NCBI RefSeq assembly: GCF_035083965.1 | Contig: NC_089726.1 | Coordinates: forward strand, 15,691,501 to 15,755,500 | Reading direction: 5' to 3' | DNA from: Branchiostoma lanceolatum | Lineage: Eukaryota > Chordata > Leptocardii > Amphioxiformes > Branchiostomatidae | DNA length: 64,000 bases | Shown: piece by piece, positions 23,639-36,984 of the stretch | Position numbering within the stretch: position 1 is the first letter of the stretch | How the letters are laid out: each line of letters begins with the position of its first letter | Program-made: the position numbers and the translations under genes | The notes under the pieces: generated by a model | Seen by the model: only the letters and a program-made list of their open reading frames with translations | Told to the model about the DNA's origin: nothing | Database searches by the model: none

Positions 23639-26600
23639 TCATACGTTTACTCCATATTTCTTACACAGTGCTTCAATATCTTGTTGTGACTGATGTCCCA
23701 ACAACTTCAAGCCCTTGAATACTTCAACGACAACTGGAAAACAAACAAACAAACAAATCAAATCAGATCAGAATCATGCTTTATGGTGTTTTAGAGAAAA
23801 CAAAAAATAGAAGTCATTATGAATTATCTGAATAAGCACACAAGTACACAATATACAAACCTTGCTTGTCCTTAGTTGACATGAACATGATAGCCATATT
23901 GAATCTCTTCACTTCTGACATGCTCCTCAACACATTGTACACATCATCTTTGTTCCTGTACAAAAAGAAAAAAAGATTTTAAAACCATTATATTACACTT
24001 GAAGAAAATCAGAAATGTGCAAAGCAACAAAATAAGACAACAATACCTCAGCTTTTTGAGAAATTATAAAACATACAACTTCATTTTTGCTAGCATATTT
24101 TCTTTTTTAGGAACATCCCAAAATGCCAGACTTACGGTAAGTAGTGGTCCCTGAGAAGTAACATGATGCCGTTGAGAATGTCGGACTCTAGTGACTGTTG
24201 AAACAGCTTCACGTACATGGATGGGGGGATTTGCTGGGGACAAACATGCAGCAGTTAGCAGTCTTTTTTAGTTGCCCGGAAAATGGCAAAATAATACAAC
24301 ATTTCAGGTTGTGTTACATCACATTGTACATCCTAATAAATGATCTTACTGCATTCTGAAATAGAGGATTCCATACACACATTGCTGTCCCCTGAAGGCT
24401 TGGCAGTTAATCTGTAGCTGTGTTGTTCTGTTTACATTACATGTACATTGAACATCATATGTCACACTTAACCTTTGCATATCCAACTTCACACATTCTT
24501 TACAGCTATCAAGTGAGGATGCCCCAATCATAGTTGGTGACAGGACCTTCCTCTTCAAAATAGTTCTAAGAATAACATTTGTTTAATAAGTTTAAGGCTA
24601 TCTGGTGAGGATACCTCAACCATACTAAGTGACAGGACATTCCACTCTAAAAAATTTTAAAAGTTCTAAAAATAAACTTTGACACACCATGTACATAGCA
24701 AGCAACATTCAAGACATACAAAACTGCATGGGTTCTAAACACCAGACCTCCTCCGTACCTTGAAGTATTGATAGAGAAGTTGAGGATAGCCATGCAGCCG
24801 TCTCCAGTCGGCCTGCATCTGGAGCGCTGTGGCAGGTGCACCTGGGACAGCTGGAGGGGCAGAGGTCACCACAGGTTGTTGATCCCTGGGGCTGGTGGGT
24901 TTCTTCCTTTCTACATTGGAGGGCCTATATTGGGAAAAAACTGTTACTCAAAACTGTTGGAGCATTATGTAGACTAAGTGTTGTTTAACACGTTCATAAA
25001 TCTTGTTTATCTTTAAAACACAACTATTGCAAATTTGCGATAGAAATGTTGTAAAGTGATCTTTAAAAAAACATGAAACAAAGGTAAATCCATCAAAATT
25101 ACCTAGGATATAGGAGATTCTTTGTCCACAACCAGGTAATCTCACCTGCTGAAGTTTCAGAAATCAAACTTACCTATTTACATTGATTTGTGGAACATCC
25201 ACATTTGGAGAATCATCAACCTCTTGTATCAAGTTTTCTCTCACTTTCTTCTCTTCACCGCCTGTTTTCAACTTTTCAGAGTTCTCAACAGGAATTTGTG
25301 CTGTTTCTTCTGAGGAAAATGAAGGTAGTTCTGTTGCCTGGAGATTTGTGGACGGTTGAAACATGATCCTGTCCTCTTCACCTCCGATTTCCTCTATTAC
25401 GAGTCTCCTTAGTGGTTTCTAAATACAAAGAGAAATGAACAAGAATCAACACATATCCCTTAGTCTGAACTGATTCCTTGAAGTTCAGAATTTGTCCCTC
25501 TTGTCAGAGACCTGCAATTTTGTAAGAAGTTTTATTTAGAGGATACTTCGTGGTCCATAGCTAACAAAAAAAGCAAAGTCAATCTGTCCTCGAAGAGCCT
25601 AGATCTTGCGACTGAAGCTATACTAAATGTGCATACTAAAACCTCTTTCATGTTACCATGTATTATTAATTACATAAAGTCTGCATTATTCCTTTTCTAC
25701 TATTATGTCACAAAACTGGTGTACCACTTGTTGAGCTGTATCATGCATACTGGTACATCATGTAAAAATTAGCTCAAAATGTGGCAGCTATACAAAATGT
25801 TTTTTACAAAATGTTACTGACCTTTGACCTTAAGTGTACGGGTTTGTTGATTGGTCTGACCACATGAGATGGGTCCTTTGGCTGTGGTTTTGTTTTCTTG
25901 ATTTCTATGACTTCCTCCGACTTCTTCGTTGCTGGTTCTAGAGCCTGAAGAATTCATGAGATATTTGACATTTACTGCATTCATTCCAGAACAGGATATA
26001 ACAATATTTCTTGACTGTAAGCTATTTCATCTAGGGTTAGGGACGTCCCTCAGATAGGACGTGAAATGGAGGTCCCGTGTTGGGGGAGAGCCACACCCCA
26101 CGCACGTAAAAGAACCCACCACATCTTTCAAAAGAGAGTAGGGGCATGCCCCGGTGTGCAATGGTCCAAATCCTTCTGTCTGGAGTTGGTGATTCACTAC
26201 AAATCACCCGGATGAAGGCCTGGCGAACCTCTGTCTCGTATCAGCCATACGGTGATTTACACCATTCACCCGGACGGGAGAACTGGCGCATCCCCATCTT
26301 GTATCAGCCAACGAAAGGGCATGCCACCCCGTAAAAAGGGCGGTATAACCCCCTCGAAGGAAAAGCATGTCGACTGAAGAAGCTATTTGTAAACAGTTCC
26401 TTTGATGTCAAGGAATCAGATGTTAGAGTTAATATCATCAATATATGAACAATATATCACTATAAATGACTTAAAAAGTATAGAGTCTTACTAGGAAACA
26501 AAAGGAAAAGGACAACGGCCAAGAGTGAACTTTTCATAAATTCAAATTGTTGTCCTGCTATAAGTACAATAACAACAACAACATACTGTACCTTCTTTAT

Positions 26601-29460
26601 TTTTCTTAGCTCAGCTTGGGCTTGTTTATTGGAAGGATCCAAACTCAAAACCTTTTCATAATCTAAAGCACAAACATGGGGAGAAAGTTGTTAAACCTTC
26701 GGAACCACATCAAATGAATATGCAACCATTCTAGCATACAGTATATCTAAATCTTCCACTGATGTCACAGATTGTAAATGTAAAATATGCAACAATAGAG
26801 GATTTGAAGTCCAAGGTGTAAGGTTGCCCCCTATAGATTTGAGAGAGAAGTGCAGAACCAACCTCTTTTTGCATCCTCCAGCTTGTTCAGCTCCATGCGT
26901 GCAGTGGCTCTTCTATGGTAGGCCTTGGTGTAGGTTGGGTCCAGGTCTAATGCCAGAGTACAGTCCCGTACAGCATCTTCATACCTATAGATAGTGTGGG
27001 ACATTGTTATCATTGTGGTATGGTGGCCTCGTGTTTAAGGTTGTTGACTTAGAATGTAAAGGTCTGGATTAGAATTCCTGGCATGTTGTGCCCTTGGGAA
27101 ATGCACTTTGCACCATCAACTTTGGTTAGGAACATACTCTTATCTCTTGGATAAGACATGAAGTCAGAGGTTCTGTGCTTGAGGAGAGCCACACCTTCAG
27201 CACATTAAATAGCACACCACACTTATCAAAAAGAGTAGGGGTCCATCCTGGTGTGAGTGGATAAAGCATTACACTCCTACCCAGTCTAAAGCAGCTTGTA
27301 CTTACTGTACAAAACTGGTGTTACACATTGAGGCAGTTTAAAGATTATGCAATACAAAAATACAAAGACTTTAGTGTCATATCATTCCTGTATCATTTGT
27401 AATTTTTACCGTTGCAATGTAATTCTATGTAAGGGGCTGAACCCCCCAGAAATCTGTGAAAAACGCCACCAGGCGAAACGTATTCCTGGTTAGATAAAAT
27501 AAAATAAACTTGTATCAAGCACCTGTTGAGCTTAAGGAGAGCCATGGCCCTGTTGGCTGGTAGGACAGCGTTCTTAGGGTCAGCATCCATCCCTGTTGTG
27601 TAGCAGGACATGGCCTCCTCGTATTTCCCTTCCTTAAAGAAAGCATTTCCCTAGAAGAAGAAACATAAACTTCTTGATATAGAGAAATGCTGCCTATTAA
27701 CACATTAAAAACTTGATCATGACTACAAACTTAAAACAGCCCTCTGGATTGGTCAACACATGTGACTGTTGAGTAAAGTTGGAACTTTCATACAATAGTG
27801 TCGTTTGTGTCATATTTCTTTTACACCAGAAATTGATCATGAAAACAAATTTCAAACAGCTCTCAGGATTGGTCAACAAATGTGACTGTTGAGTAAAGTT
27901 GGAACATTTATCCAATAGTATTGCTTGTTAGATTACCCTGTCCTTCTCCATCAGCGCCTGCTGCATCAGTCTCTGCTGCTCTAGTGCCTTCTCACTGTCA
28001 CTTTCACTCTCGTATTCTGACGATGACTCCTTCTGCTCGTCTTCCAGCTTCTCAAGTTCTTGGTCCTACAAAGAATTAACACACAATTGATAAAGCACTC
28101 AAGATGGTTTCTGCTCAAGTGAACCACTCAGAGGACCTAATCACTATATTTCTAGTCACTATAGACAGGGTCCTTAATGCTTGTGTCAATAGAAAAATTA
28201 TCTAAGGGACCACCAAAAAATGGACAGGTGGTCCTTATGTAGAGGTGGTCACTTGTACAGGTTTGACTGTATTTCACACACAAAAAAATAGTTTGAAACT
28301 CTTCTTACACGGCCCTTAAATGTGCTTTCCAAAAGACTTCAACCCTTAGCACTAGAATGCAAAACAAAAAAGGGGGAAGAAAACATTACAATTTGCCTTC
28401 CATTATCTGCTTGGAGATTAAACAGACACACCAACAAGTCAGTTGGGATAAAAATCCCCACCTTCAGATGTATAAATGGTATTACTGATCAATTAAAACA
28501 AAACACAGTAATTTTAAAGATAGGGTACAGAGTTTTCTCAACATTGTATACATAGTTTTGGAATCATCACCAAGCCTGTTTCTCTATTGCATGTGTTTTT
28601 GTTTCCTCATTTCTTTCTTTGTTTTTATCTTGCTCGAGACGTACCACATCAAACTTGTCCCAGGACCGGTAGTCATAGCCACTGATCCTCTTGGGTTTCT
28701 TCTGTTGACCGTTCTGCTGACCAGCACCAGTTTCTTCCTTCTTTTCCTCTGTCTTCACCTTCTTCTTCTTCTTCTTGGCTGCAGCTCTGTTTCTTATAGG
28801 TGGCAAGACCTTCAGAAATAAAGAAAAAAAATTAAATAAATACAATTATACAATAGCTATGGAGGTTTAACATTAAATCCATATTTATGTGTTGACAATT
28901 TTGTTTCAAAAGATCTTATAGATTGTACTGTAGATTGTGAAATATTTGCTGTGTATGTTCATGGCTTTTGCGGTGACCATGCACAGCAAAGTCACCACAC
29001 CATGAACATGCATTCTGTCTTGCACTGCTTAATTTCACATAACTACTGTTCTTTGAGCCGTGAACTTAAAACACCATAAAAGCCTCCTTTCATCCTCCCC
29101 TGAGATCAAGTCTCCGCTAACTTAAATATTATGTACAGTATTTTTATCTATATCATAGTATATGCACATATCGTCAAGTTCATCTTCACATGAAACAAAT
29201 GTCTTTATTTTTACATTACAGCTTAATAGCTTTTACGCTTTATAGTATGACAAACAATAAGAATCTAACCATACATTTGGCATGTCTAGAATCTGCTAAG
29301 AACTCACTGGTTCATGTCCTTCTTTCTGTGTCTTCAGTTGTTCGTCTTTCTTCTTAATGTCGTCTTCCCAGCTGTCCAAGTCTTTCAGGAAATCTTGCAT
29401 TTCTGATGCGTTCTGACGAACCTGCATCTGTATCTCTAACGCCTTGTCGGGAGAAGCCAT
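23639..29460 (-). CDS. RPAP3: RNA polymerase II-associated protein 3
   Basis: RPAP3 is the TPR subunit of the R2TP/HSP90 co-chaperone complex (with PIH1D1 and RUVBL1/2) that helps assemble RNA polymerases, PIKKs and snoRNPs in the cytoplasm. Twelve coding exons (high to low): 29308-29460, 28645-28809, 27937-28065, 27523-27650, 26863-26984, 26592-26662, 25822-25944, 25174-25418, 24759-24924, 24136-24233, 23861-23955, 23639-23733; 1590 nt, 529 aa, all phases fitting. The N-terminus (MASPDKALEIQMQVRQNA) matches the vertebrate start; an in-frame ATG 11 codons upstream is an alternative. Next come a lysine-rich stretch, an acidic/serine stretch, one TPR block (GNAFFKEGKYEEA to KIKK, three motifs), a PLRRLVIEE segment, a low-complexity linker and the RPAP3_C domain (LYQYFKQIPPSMYVKLFQQ). 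Vertebrate RPAP3 is about 665 aa with two TPR blocks; only one is seen here. Identity is secure. Confidence -1.
26028..26355. repeat. Interspersed repeat copy in RPAP3 intron (SINE-family 3' part)
   Basis: A GC-richer island in an AT-rich intron. GGAGAGCCACACC, CACCACA, AAAGAGAGTAGGGG and CCGGTGTG recur in the same order in the repeat at 27017-27305, so both belong to one family. A tRNA-like head is not evident in this copy. Confidence -1.
27017..27305 (+). repeat. tRNA-derived SINE-like repeat in RPAP3 intron
   Basis: It starts with a degenerate tRNA-type promoter (TGGTGGCCTCGTG as A box, GGTCTGGATTAGAATTCC as B box). A central TTGTGCCCTTGGGAAATGCA core follows, and then the 3' part shared with 26028-26355. 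The same central core is present in reverse at 47790-47995. Confidence -1.
27712..27925. repeat. Two-copy tandem duplication in RPAP3 intron
   Basis: Units of about 120 bp repeat TTGATCATGA, GGATTGGTCAACA and TGTGACTGTTGAGTAAAGTT in order, with small differences. The second copy ends just before the donor of the exon at 27937-28065 and does not disturb it. Confidence -1.
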
Positions 29461-30328
29461 CTTAATATTATTCAAGAGACTGTCAAACGTCAAATGATGT
29501 CGAGTTGTGTTGTCAGAGAAACGAAATTTTTTTCCCGCGTAGAATTTTCGGAAAATAACGCCGTTACACTCAAGTCAGAACTTTCTAACAAAGAGGACTT
29601 CTACGTAAATGCTGTAAATTGCACCTAATACACTTATGAGAAGCAATTCCGTTCAAAATTAGGCGTCAGGAAGAAAACAAGTCAGGCAAAGTTTCAGACG
29701 ATTTTTTTCCTCATGGGCGCCGCCATTACACTTGTTCTTCTACCCACAATGCCACGCGCACACAACCTATGACACCTGTTTCAGAATATTCCATTCGAAA
29801 AAGATGGGGGTGTTTGATGCTGTGATTAATCGGGTGATACCATAATTTGTGGGGTGGTAAATTGATTATATATTTACCCATGCTGATATGTATCTATGCA
29901 ACCGTGGGAAATAATCAATCTCCTTTCCTCTGAAAATATAAGGCTATCTATTTTGTGTTGACTAACAAATCCGGTGAACCGCAGATAAAACAATTACCCG
30001 CCCCCTTTCAGGTACCCAATGAGGATCAAGTGAAAGAGCCAGTCGGACTCGTTTTCCCATATCTGCGGAACCAATGACCTGTGATGAAAAAGCCGGCAAA
30101 GCATCAACTTCCCGGGGCTCAGCTGGTCGGCGGAGGTGATTTTCCTCGCGCAGTGTATGGATCCAACCTACCAGTGAAAGCACTCCCACAGTCAGCTGCT
30201 CTTATCTAAACGCCTGGGATTTTCAGTCATATTTCTGATTACCGTGCGGTATGCCAAGTAAGTCGGACGCATTGTATTCCCTTTAATTCGATAACTATTG
30301 GAACAGTAGGATACCAGATTGAGAGGAC
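29461..30328. promoter_or_regulatory. Head-to-head promoter region of RPAP3 and the TMEM229-like gene
   Basis: The 868 nt between two divergent start codons. The RPAP3 side contains GCGCCGCCATTAC, whose reverse complement has a YY1-like GGCGGC/ATGG core and is compatible with a TATA-less housekeeping promoter. The TMEM229 side has no clear TATA box near the start. No other coding sequence seen. Confidence -1.
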
Positions 30329-31315
30329 ATGGTGCAATTGGCCGAGCTCAAATTCCCCCTCCCGTTATGGAGCCGGGCCTACTTCTATGGGGCACACGGT
30401 GTTCTGAACGAAGTGGTGTTCACCGCATTGTTAAACCTGGTTACCACCGGCGGCCTGCGCCTCTACGGGACCACGTCTCTATGGATGTTCATCAGCTATG
30501 GACTGTGCGGCACCTTCGTCACCGAGAAGATTTTCGCGGAACTGTACACCCGGCGCCGGCACATCCCCGTTCTCCTGCGGGCCTGCTGCTACGTCCCGGC
30601 CGTCTACGCCTGGGAGCTGCTCTCGGGGTTGCTGCTACGGACATTTGACGCCTGTCCCTGGGACTATAGTGACTATCGCTACCATTTCCTCGGTCTGGTA
30701 ACGCTGGAATATCTTCCTCTATGGTATATGCTGGGCCTGTATCAGGACCATCTTTTCCGCTACCTACTCTGCATACAAAAGAAGGGCCCGGGCGAGGCAG
30801 GTACTGAAAACACGGACAAATCGATAGAAACCAACGATGCGAAAGTGGCCGGCGAGGGGCCCTTGCCTCCGTGGATACGGTTTTGTTTCTACGGCATGCA
30901 CGGCTTCCTGGATGAAGTGGTCTTCACCATGCTCTACGATTGCGTCACCAAGGCTCCTGACGCGCGGCTGACGGGTTACACCTCCATCTGGTCATTTCTC
31001 ATCTATGGCAGCTGCCGCATCATGGTCGAGCGGTTTGGCTACGTCTACCTATACCTCCAGTGCGGCGTCCCGACCAGATATCGGGTAGCCCTGTATCTCG
31101 TCATCGCCTATACGTGGGAGTTCGTGGCCGGCCTCATCCTTCGACAGTTTGGAGCTTGCTCCTGGGACTATAGCCATTATCGCTTCAACGTCATGGGACT
31201 TATCACGCTGGAATATGCACCTGGGTGGTTGATACTAGGTCTGTACCAAGACGTCATGGCCAGTTATCTTTTAAGCCTCCGCGTTAGAAAGGAAAAACAC
31301 ATTAGTGTTGACTAA
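30329..31315 (+). CDS. TMEM229-like multi-pass membrane protein with two tandem modules
   Basis: A single uninterrupted frame of 328 codons starting MVQLAELKFPLPLW. Two similar modules cover about residues 16-150 and 184-315. Each opens with (Y/F)FYG-x-HG...(N/D)EVVFT, continues with TS(L/I)W-x-F-x-(S/I)YG, and contains WE(L/F)-x-(S/A)G-L-(L/I)-LR-x-F-(D/G)-AC-x-WDYS-x-YR. Each closes with F-x-x-(L/M)-GL-(V/I)-TLEY...LGLYQD. This is the TMEM229 signature (PF06541-like family). Each module has about four hydrophobic helices, so seven or eight in total; a charged linker of about 35 residues (KKGPGEAG to EGPLP) joins them. Human TMEM229B is 167 aa, one module. TMEM229A is longer and may be the closer relative, so I give no symbol. 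The molecular function of the family is unknown. The missing introns fit retroposition or ancestral intron loss. Confidence -1.
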   Translation: MVQLAELKFPLPLWSRAYFYGAHGVLNEVVFTALLNLVTTGGLRLYGTTSLWMFISYGLCGTFVTEKIFAELYTRRRHIPVLLRACCYVPAVYAWELLSGLLLRTFDACPWDYSDYRYHFLGLVTLEYLPLWYMLGLYQDHLFRYLLCIQKKGPGEAGTENTDKSIETNDAKVAGEGPLPPWIRFCFYGMHGFLDEVVFTMLYDCVTKAPDARLTGYTSIWSFLIYGSCRIMVERFGYVYLYLQCGVPTRYRVALYLVIAYTWEFVAGLILRQFGACSWDYSHYRFNVMGLITLEYAPGWLILGLYQDVMASYLLSLRVRKEKHISVD

Positions 31316-34221
31316 GGCTTCCGTGCAATGTTTGTAGATTATGCCATTCAGTGGGGTATTATTTTTAGAATTGCTCACACGTATGTGATTGCTTCGTGTC
31401 TTCCCAGTTTTATCGCACATTGTCACTTTAGGGAGGGGGAAGGATGACGTCGTTTCATCATGTTCCAACTGGCACGAATGCCACATACATAATGCATGGT
31501 TCCATGCACGGCCGTAAAAAGCCTCCCCATTCATATTGAATGGTTCGACTATTTTAGGAAACTTCTAGGTTAACAAGCACCCAGGTGTCAGCAGATTGAT
31601 AGTTTGAAGTGTCACGCGATGCAAGCGATCAGAAATAAGTCTTAAAAATGGATATTTGAGATGAGAGAGAAAAAGCGCCCGGGCTAATATTCTAAAAGGG
31701 TGGGTTTTTCAGGCATGACGACGACAGTGGGTTGTGACGTAAACCCACATGTCGTCTGTTTTATACGCACAAACGTAGAGCTATGTATTAAAGATCTTCC
31801 TGTAGTTAAGTAGACACCGGGAAACCGAAGAACCCTTCCAAGCAATGCGTAAGGACTGTATGTAGGATCGAATACCTCAATAGAATATCAATATATACGA
31901 ACTCTAAGTAGCGAAGTAGATACAGGGTAATTCTAAAGAACACAAGTCATTCCAGGGTTTACCAAAGAAAATAAACTCGCGGAAAAAAAAACTATGTACA
32001 TATGAGAGTAGTCCAGGGGCATCACTGAATGGTTGACTATAGTTCCAACAATGGGGATAGATGCATCCCATTTGATGGAACAATGCGTATAGTACTTAAT
32101 AATCCGTGTTAATAACTTAAGACAAAGATAGCATCAGAAAATCCGGCCGTAAAGCTAACATGCAGTGAAAAACAACAATGTATCCGATAGCAACCCCGAC
32201 GCTCTTCAAAAGCCATGGTGTGTAACATGGCGGCTTGTACATCTTTTTAACGCACAGGAAAAAACAAGTGTAGTGACATTGCAGACAAGTGTGGTAGACA
32301 CTACGGTAGACAGCGGGCAAAGTGCGCATTCTGTATACCCGCTACGTTGTCTTGATTAAGTTGCTGCTATCCAACAATGTACAACCAATCCATGTAATTG
32401 CTTACGCACACGAACATAAACAAAATCTTGATACATGTATCTATTTCGTAATGAGACAAAAAAGGATGATAATGCCGTCCAGACATTCCATTGGAAATAA
32501 CAAGTACAGTACTATAGAATTCATATGGTGCTTGAAAGATAATAAGTGCAATGAATGTACCAAGTATCAAATGATTATGTAGGTAACGTTAGAGACATTG
32601 TGGAAAAAATGATAAGCTAGAACAAAAATAATATATGGCACAGATACCTAGATGGATTTGAAGCAATAAAGACGTTGATGTTTAACCACTTTTATCTAGT
32701 TTCTTTGAGTCTCTTCTTGTTTGAAACCATGGAATACTAGTATACAGATGACGGAAGACCAAATTGCAATAAGCCACCACAAGGGCCAGTATATTGTTAC
32801 CGTGTTGGATGGTGATATCAATTCAGACGATGAGATAGAGATCTTGTGATTTTTGCTCCCCCTTTTTTGCAAAAACCTAGATCCATCTAGCCTTGGTGCT
32901 ATCCTAGGTAGTTTACCGAGGCTCCCATACTTACATATGGGGGAAATTGAGAGCCCTGATAAACTAAGATAAAATTTGCTAATCTTTAATTTCTTCACGA
33001 CCCGGTTGACCAATGATAGCAGTAAAAGATACGAAAACCAAACGTTCTGCTAGTGCTGCATGAACCATAGAAAGCCCATAGGAGGCAATAATATTCGACA
33101 ATGTCCTTTGCTTTGTTGACGGCACGCCTACCAACATACAAAATATGCATAAATATCCATTCATTATTTCTCGAGTTATGCGCACGCTGTTCACAAATCC
33201 ACAAACAGCACTTAAAACATATAACCTTTTAGGCGAGGCTTAATGGAAACGGTTGTAGAAGGTTAACGTTATTGAAGGCAAAGAATTGGAACGTTACAAG
33301 AGACCGAAAATACGAATATCAAACATATGCGCTTGACTTTCAATCGGGCTTGTTTGATGTATTGATTGTGCCATTCGACTATAATTGTCAATTCCTCTTT
33401 TGTTGCTAAGGGAATTTTCTGCGTCACGGAGTGCGGTCCATTTAAATGAAGAAAAATTAGGCGTGTCGACGTCTTACATTATTATACCCTAAGGCTGAAA
33501 TCAAGCCTAGGTAAATTTGCTTTAAAGCTATGTGCAGCATTCAGTACAATCCACTTGTTTAGAATTTGTGGAAAAACTTTAACAAGTGATATTCATTTAT
33601 TACGGTTTATAGAGAAAAAAATCATCAGATTGTAAAATACCTGATTTTGCGGCGAAAATGTAATTCCATTCATCATTTCATGCTCAATGGTTTTCCAATG
33701 GAAATTGTATTTTGTTGATTGCACTTAGACTGTATTTAGACATACTCACCGTAACGTACATGTTTGGAAATTTGTACGAGAGGATTTCTTAAACAAAACC
33801 TTCTCAAAGACACATGACTTTTAGCACAGTCGCAGAGAAATCCTTCGTGATGAAAATATCTCACGAAGACTGACGCTCAGAATCTAAATGAACGGTAATT
33901 CTAGTATTATCACATAAGATTTAATCCTTAGTTCTCAAGTTTGAAAAGCATTCAGCGAACGAGTACGAGAGTCTGGGATTTTCTGAGTTACCCTAATTCC
34001 ATTGCTCTCACGCATTATTCCATGGGACTATTTGGCCCCTGAAGGTGAATTGGATACGAGGTGGTAACGTTAAATGTAGGTGGGAAATATCTAACTAGCC
34101 TAAGGCCCAAACCGACGTCGATGAAGAGCAGTACTGGTAAAGTATTAAAATCGTCGAGATATGGAGTTACTAGTCGACGTGCAGGAGTAGGGGAGAAAGG
34201 AAGAATCACAACGGGCACCAC

Positions 34222-34437
34222 GTAATGCTTCGGTCCCATTTCCAATCCGGGGCCCGGCCGGGCTGTCTGCGTAAATGAAAAAATAATAAAAAATGCATAT
34301 CAAGAAAATACACAATATATGGTTAGGAGTATCTTATTCCGTTTGTGTCTTTTTTTCGTCTTCAATATCATATTTTTCGTTCCCACAAGCTGCCCGGCTG
34401 GGCCCCGGATTGGAAATTTATGGGACCGAGGCATAAC
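34222..34437. mobile_element. GC-rich inverted-repeat element
   Basis: The left arm 34222-34263 (CTTCGGTCCC, TTCCAATCCGGGGCCCGGC) is matched in reverse by 34392-34437 (GCCCGGCTGGGCCCCGGATT, GGGACCGAGGC), with a 3-nt insertion in one arm. The ~128-nt interior is AT-rich. It looks like a non-autonomous element; the target duplication is not evident. Confidence -1.
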
Positions 34438-36984
34438 AAGACCCAAGGGGAGTTCAGGAAAAACATGAAAAAGGACATAATAAAAGCAGCAGAGAACAAG
34501 AAAATTAGGACAAAGTCTAATTGGAGATAAGGAAAACTGTAATATCTAAAATGACAATAACCATTAATACTACATGTAGTACTATTGAACATTCAGACGC
34601 CGAAGCCGAACAAGTAATGTAACAGAAAATCTTAACATCGTCTCGACCAATCCATCCTTGTTTTAATCAAAAGGTACCTGTCAATCACGAAGAACCAATA
34701 TCAAAGTCGGGCACACCAGCTATCACGTGATGATCACATGATGTGCGAATGATAGTCACGTGAACACAAAGACACAAAGCCAATATACATGTACACCTGC
34801 ACGAATGAAAAACGATATCTCTTCATAGAATGAATCCTGACGATGGATTTTTGTCAATGATTTATGGACGTGACATCGCTGAAAAGATTTACACAAAGGT
34901 TATTCATGAATATTGGGATGATTAATGGATTTGATACAAAAGGTCACATCTGTTTGGGCGAGCCATTCTTTCCCGAATCTAAGCATTTAAACATTCTGTT
35001 ATTGTTGTTTGATGTCTTTAAACAACAATGATGTAAGATACAATTCTAACTTGATCTAATTTGCTGACTTCTTTTGTATATGTTATTATTCTTATACTAC
35101 GTCTATATTATTCTTTCTCTATGTCTGCTCAGAAATGGTTAAAGTCTGTACTGCATTTTAGCAATTTTTTCTTTTATCAATTAATGTTTATGTTTTCCAC
35201 TCTTCTTGTGTAGCATATTATCATTTTGTGATGGATTGTATCAATATTAATACAATAATGATTACCTCGTCGTTATCTCTACCAATTTCTCTATTTATCC
35301 TCATCTTTCATAATCACATTCCGGCCTAACTTTCCCATTACGCAAGAATACTATCCATAGGCAATAATAAAAGTGGTATGTCGGCCAGATATTTTCAAAT
35401 CCGTGTCTGACACAGCCATTTTTCATCAAAGCGTTTCGTCCCGACGTCATTACAATGGGTGACAAATGTCTAACGCGCTTCGCTGGCGGGAAAATCACTA
35501 CCCCATTACTGCGGAAGATGAAGGTCACGGTTTGACCTTGGCGGATGACTTTGCCGTGCAATCAGGGCTCATTATCTATTCAAAGGTAGTCTAGACATCG
35601 GAAGTTCCATTTAATCATTTAGGAGTACGTAGAAACGTTGAAGAATGGCATGGTTATAGACTAATTCAATACAGACAATGGGAAGTAATTATCGTTCCGG
35701 TCATACGGCGTTGTAAATTTTTTTAAATGTGCCAAAATAGAGCGAATGTTTTATGACAAAGTTTTGGATTTACCCGAAAAAAAGCATTTTCTAAGATGAT
35801 TTAGCAAACACAAAGTGGAAAACAAACAAGCAAACGCAATTGTTTAAACAACCAATGGATAGATTAACAGCGCATTCACTACCGAGTGGTAGCATTAATG
35901 TACTGACGAAAAAATTCTATTCTAAAAATTGAGCCAAACTGGGAAGAGAAAATATACTTAGCACTGCGAGCAGGTATAAAACGAACGAAATCAAAAACTG
36001 TGATAATATCTCTCATGTTTTCATTACCCAAAGCTCGTGATTTCTCGTGGGATTTTGTTCTGTCATGTCCTCAAAAATCGAAGCTACTGTAAACGAAATA
36101 AAGAAGTGCAATAGATTTAACTACCTACCGACAACATAAAATACACGGCCCTAAGCCCTGAAGCACTCATGTCTCTTATCGCCAGCCTTTATTGCTTGCT
36201 GTCCGACTGTAGCGCGCATTAGAAAGCTATATATCAACAGCCGAATCATGTGCGGTGCATTTGCCGTGACCATGATCGATCGCCATGTTGAAAACATTAA
36301 TCCTGATCTTAACGATTTTAACACATGACTACCTCTAGATCTCGTACTCATTTTGACTTTCCTTCTTCTTTAGAAGGAACAGATACGTACTTGAAACTTG
36401 GAAGGCAATCTAAGGAATTTCAATAGATACTTGAAAGTTACGTTGGATATTTCTAATTGGACGGTGAAAGGTTTTCAGACTTTCAACGGTTCATTTGAAG
36501 GTTGTTCAGCACCAAGGACAAGTCCTTGAAGGCGGTGCTAGTATATCACTTGAATGGGTGCGCTAATGGCTTCCAACGGTGATGTACGGATAACATGTAG
36601 CGCGTTTCCTGGCGTAATGATCCCTTCAACGAGGTACACTGGAACTTTACGGCGCGTTTTTAGAGCGCTGGGAGTCTCGCACACCCACTCACTCACTGTC
36701 AGAGAAGCCCGGTAGTCAGAGAATGTTACTGTCTGTCCACAAGATCTGCACAACGCCAAGTCTACAATATCTACACATTTACCGATTCTTAGTGGGCGGT
36801 CCCCAAAAATCGTGGTTAGCCGACTGTTTGAAACACGTACAAGTTTAAGAATAAGCTGTTCATAAAATAATGCAGTCACTCTAAGAAGGATATAAACGGT
36901 AAAGATATCCTATAGAGTCAAACTGAAAGTTGATATGTTCCTTTATGATCTCTTTGTAGATTGTGATTGTGCAAGGGAAAATCC

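Noticed and set aside
36538-36879. 113-codon open frame on the minus strand
   Set aside because: No recognisable motif, no convincing splice sites and no neighbouring exons; it could be chance.
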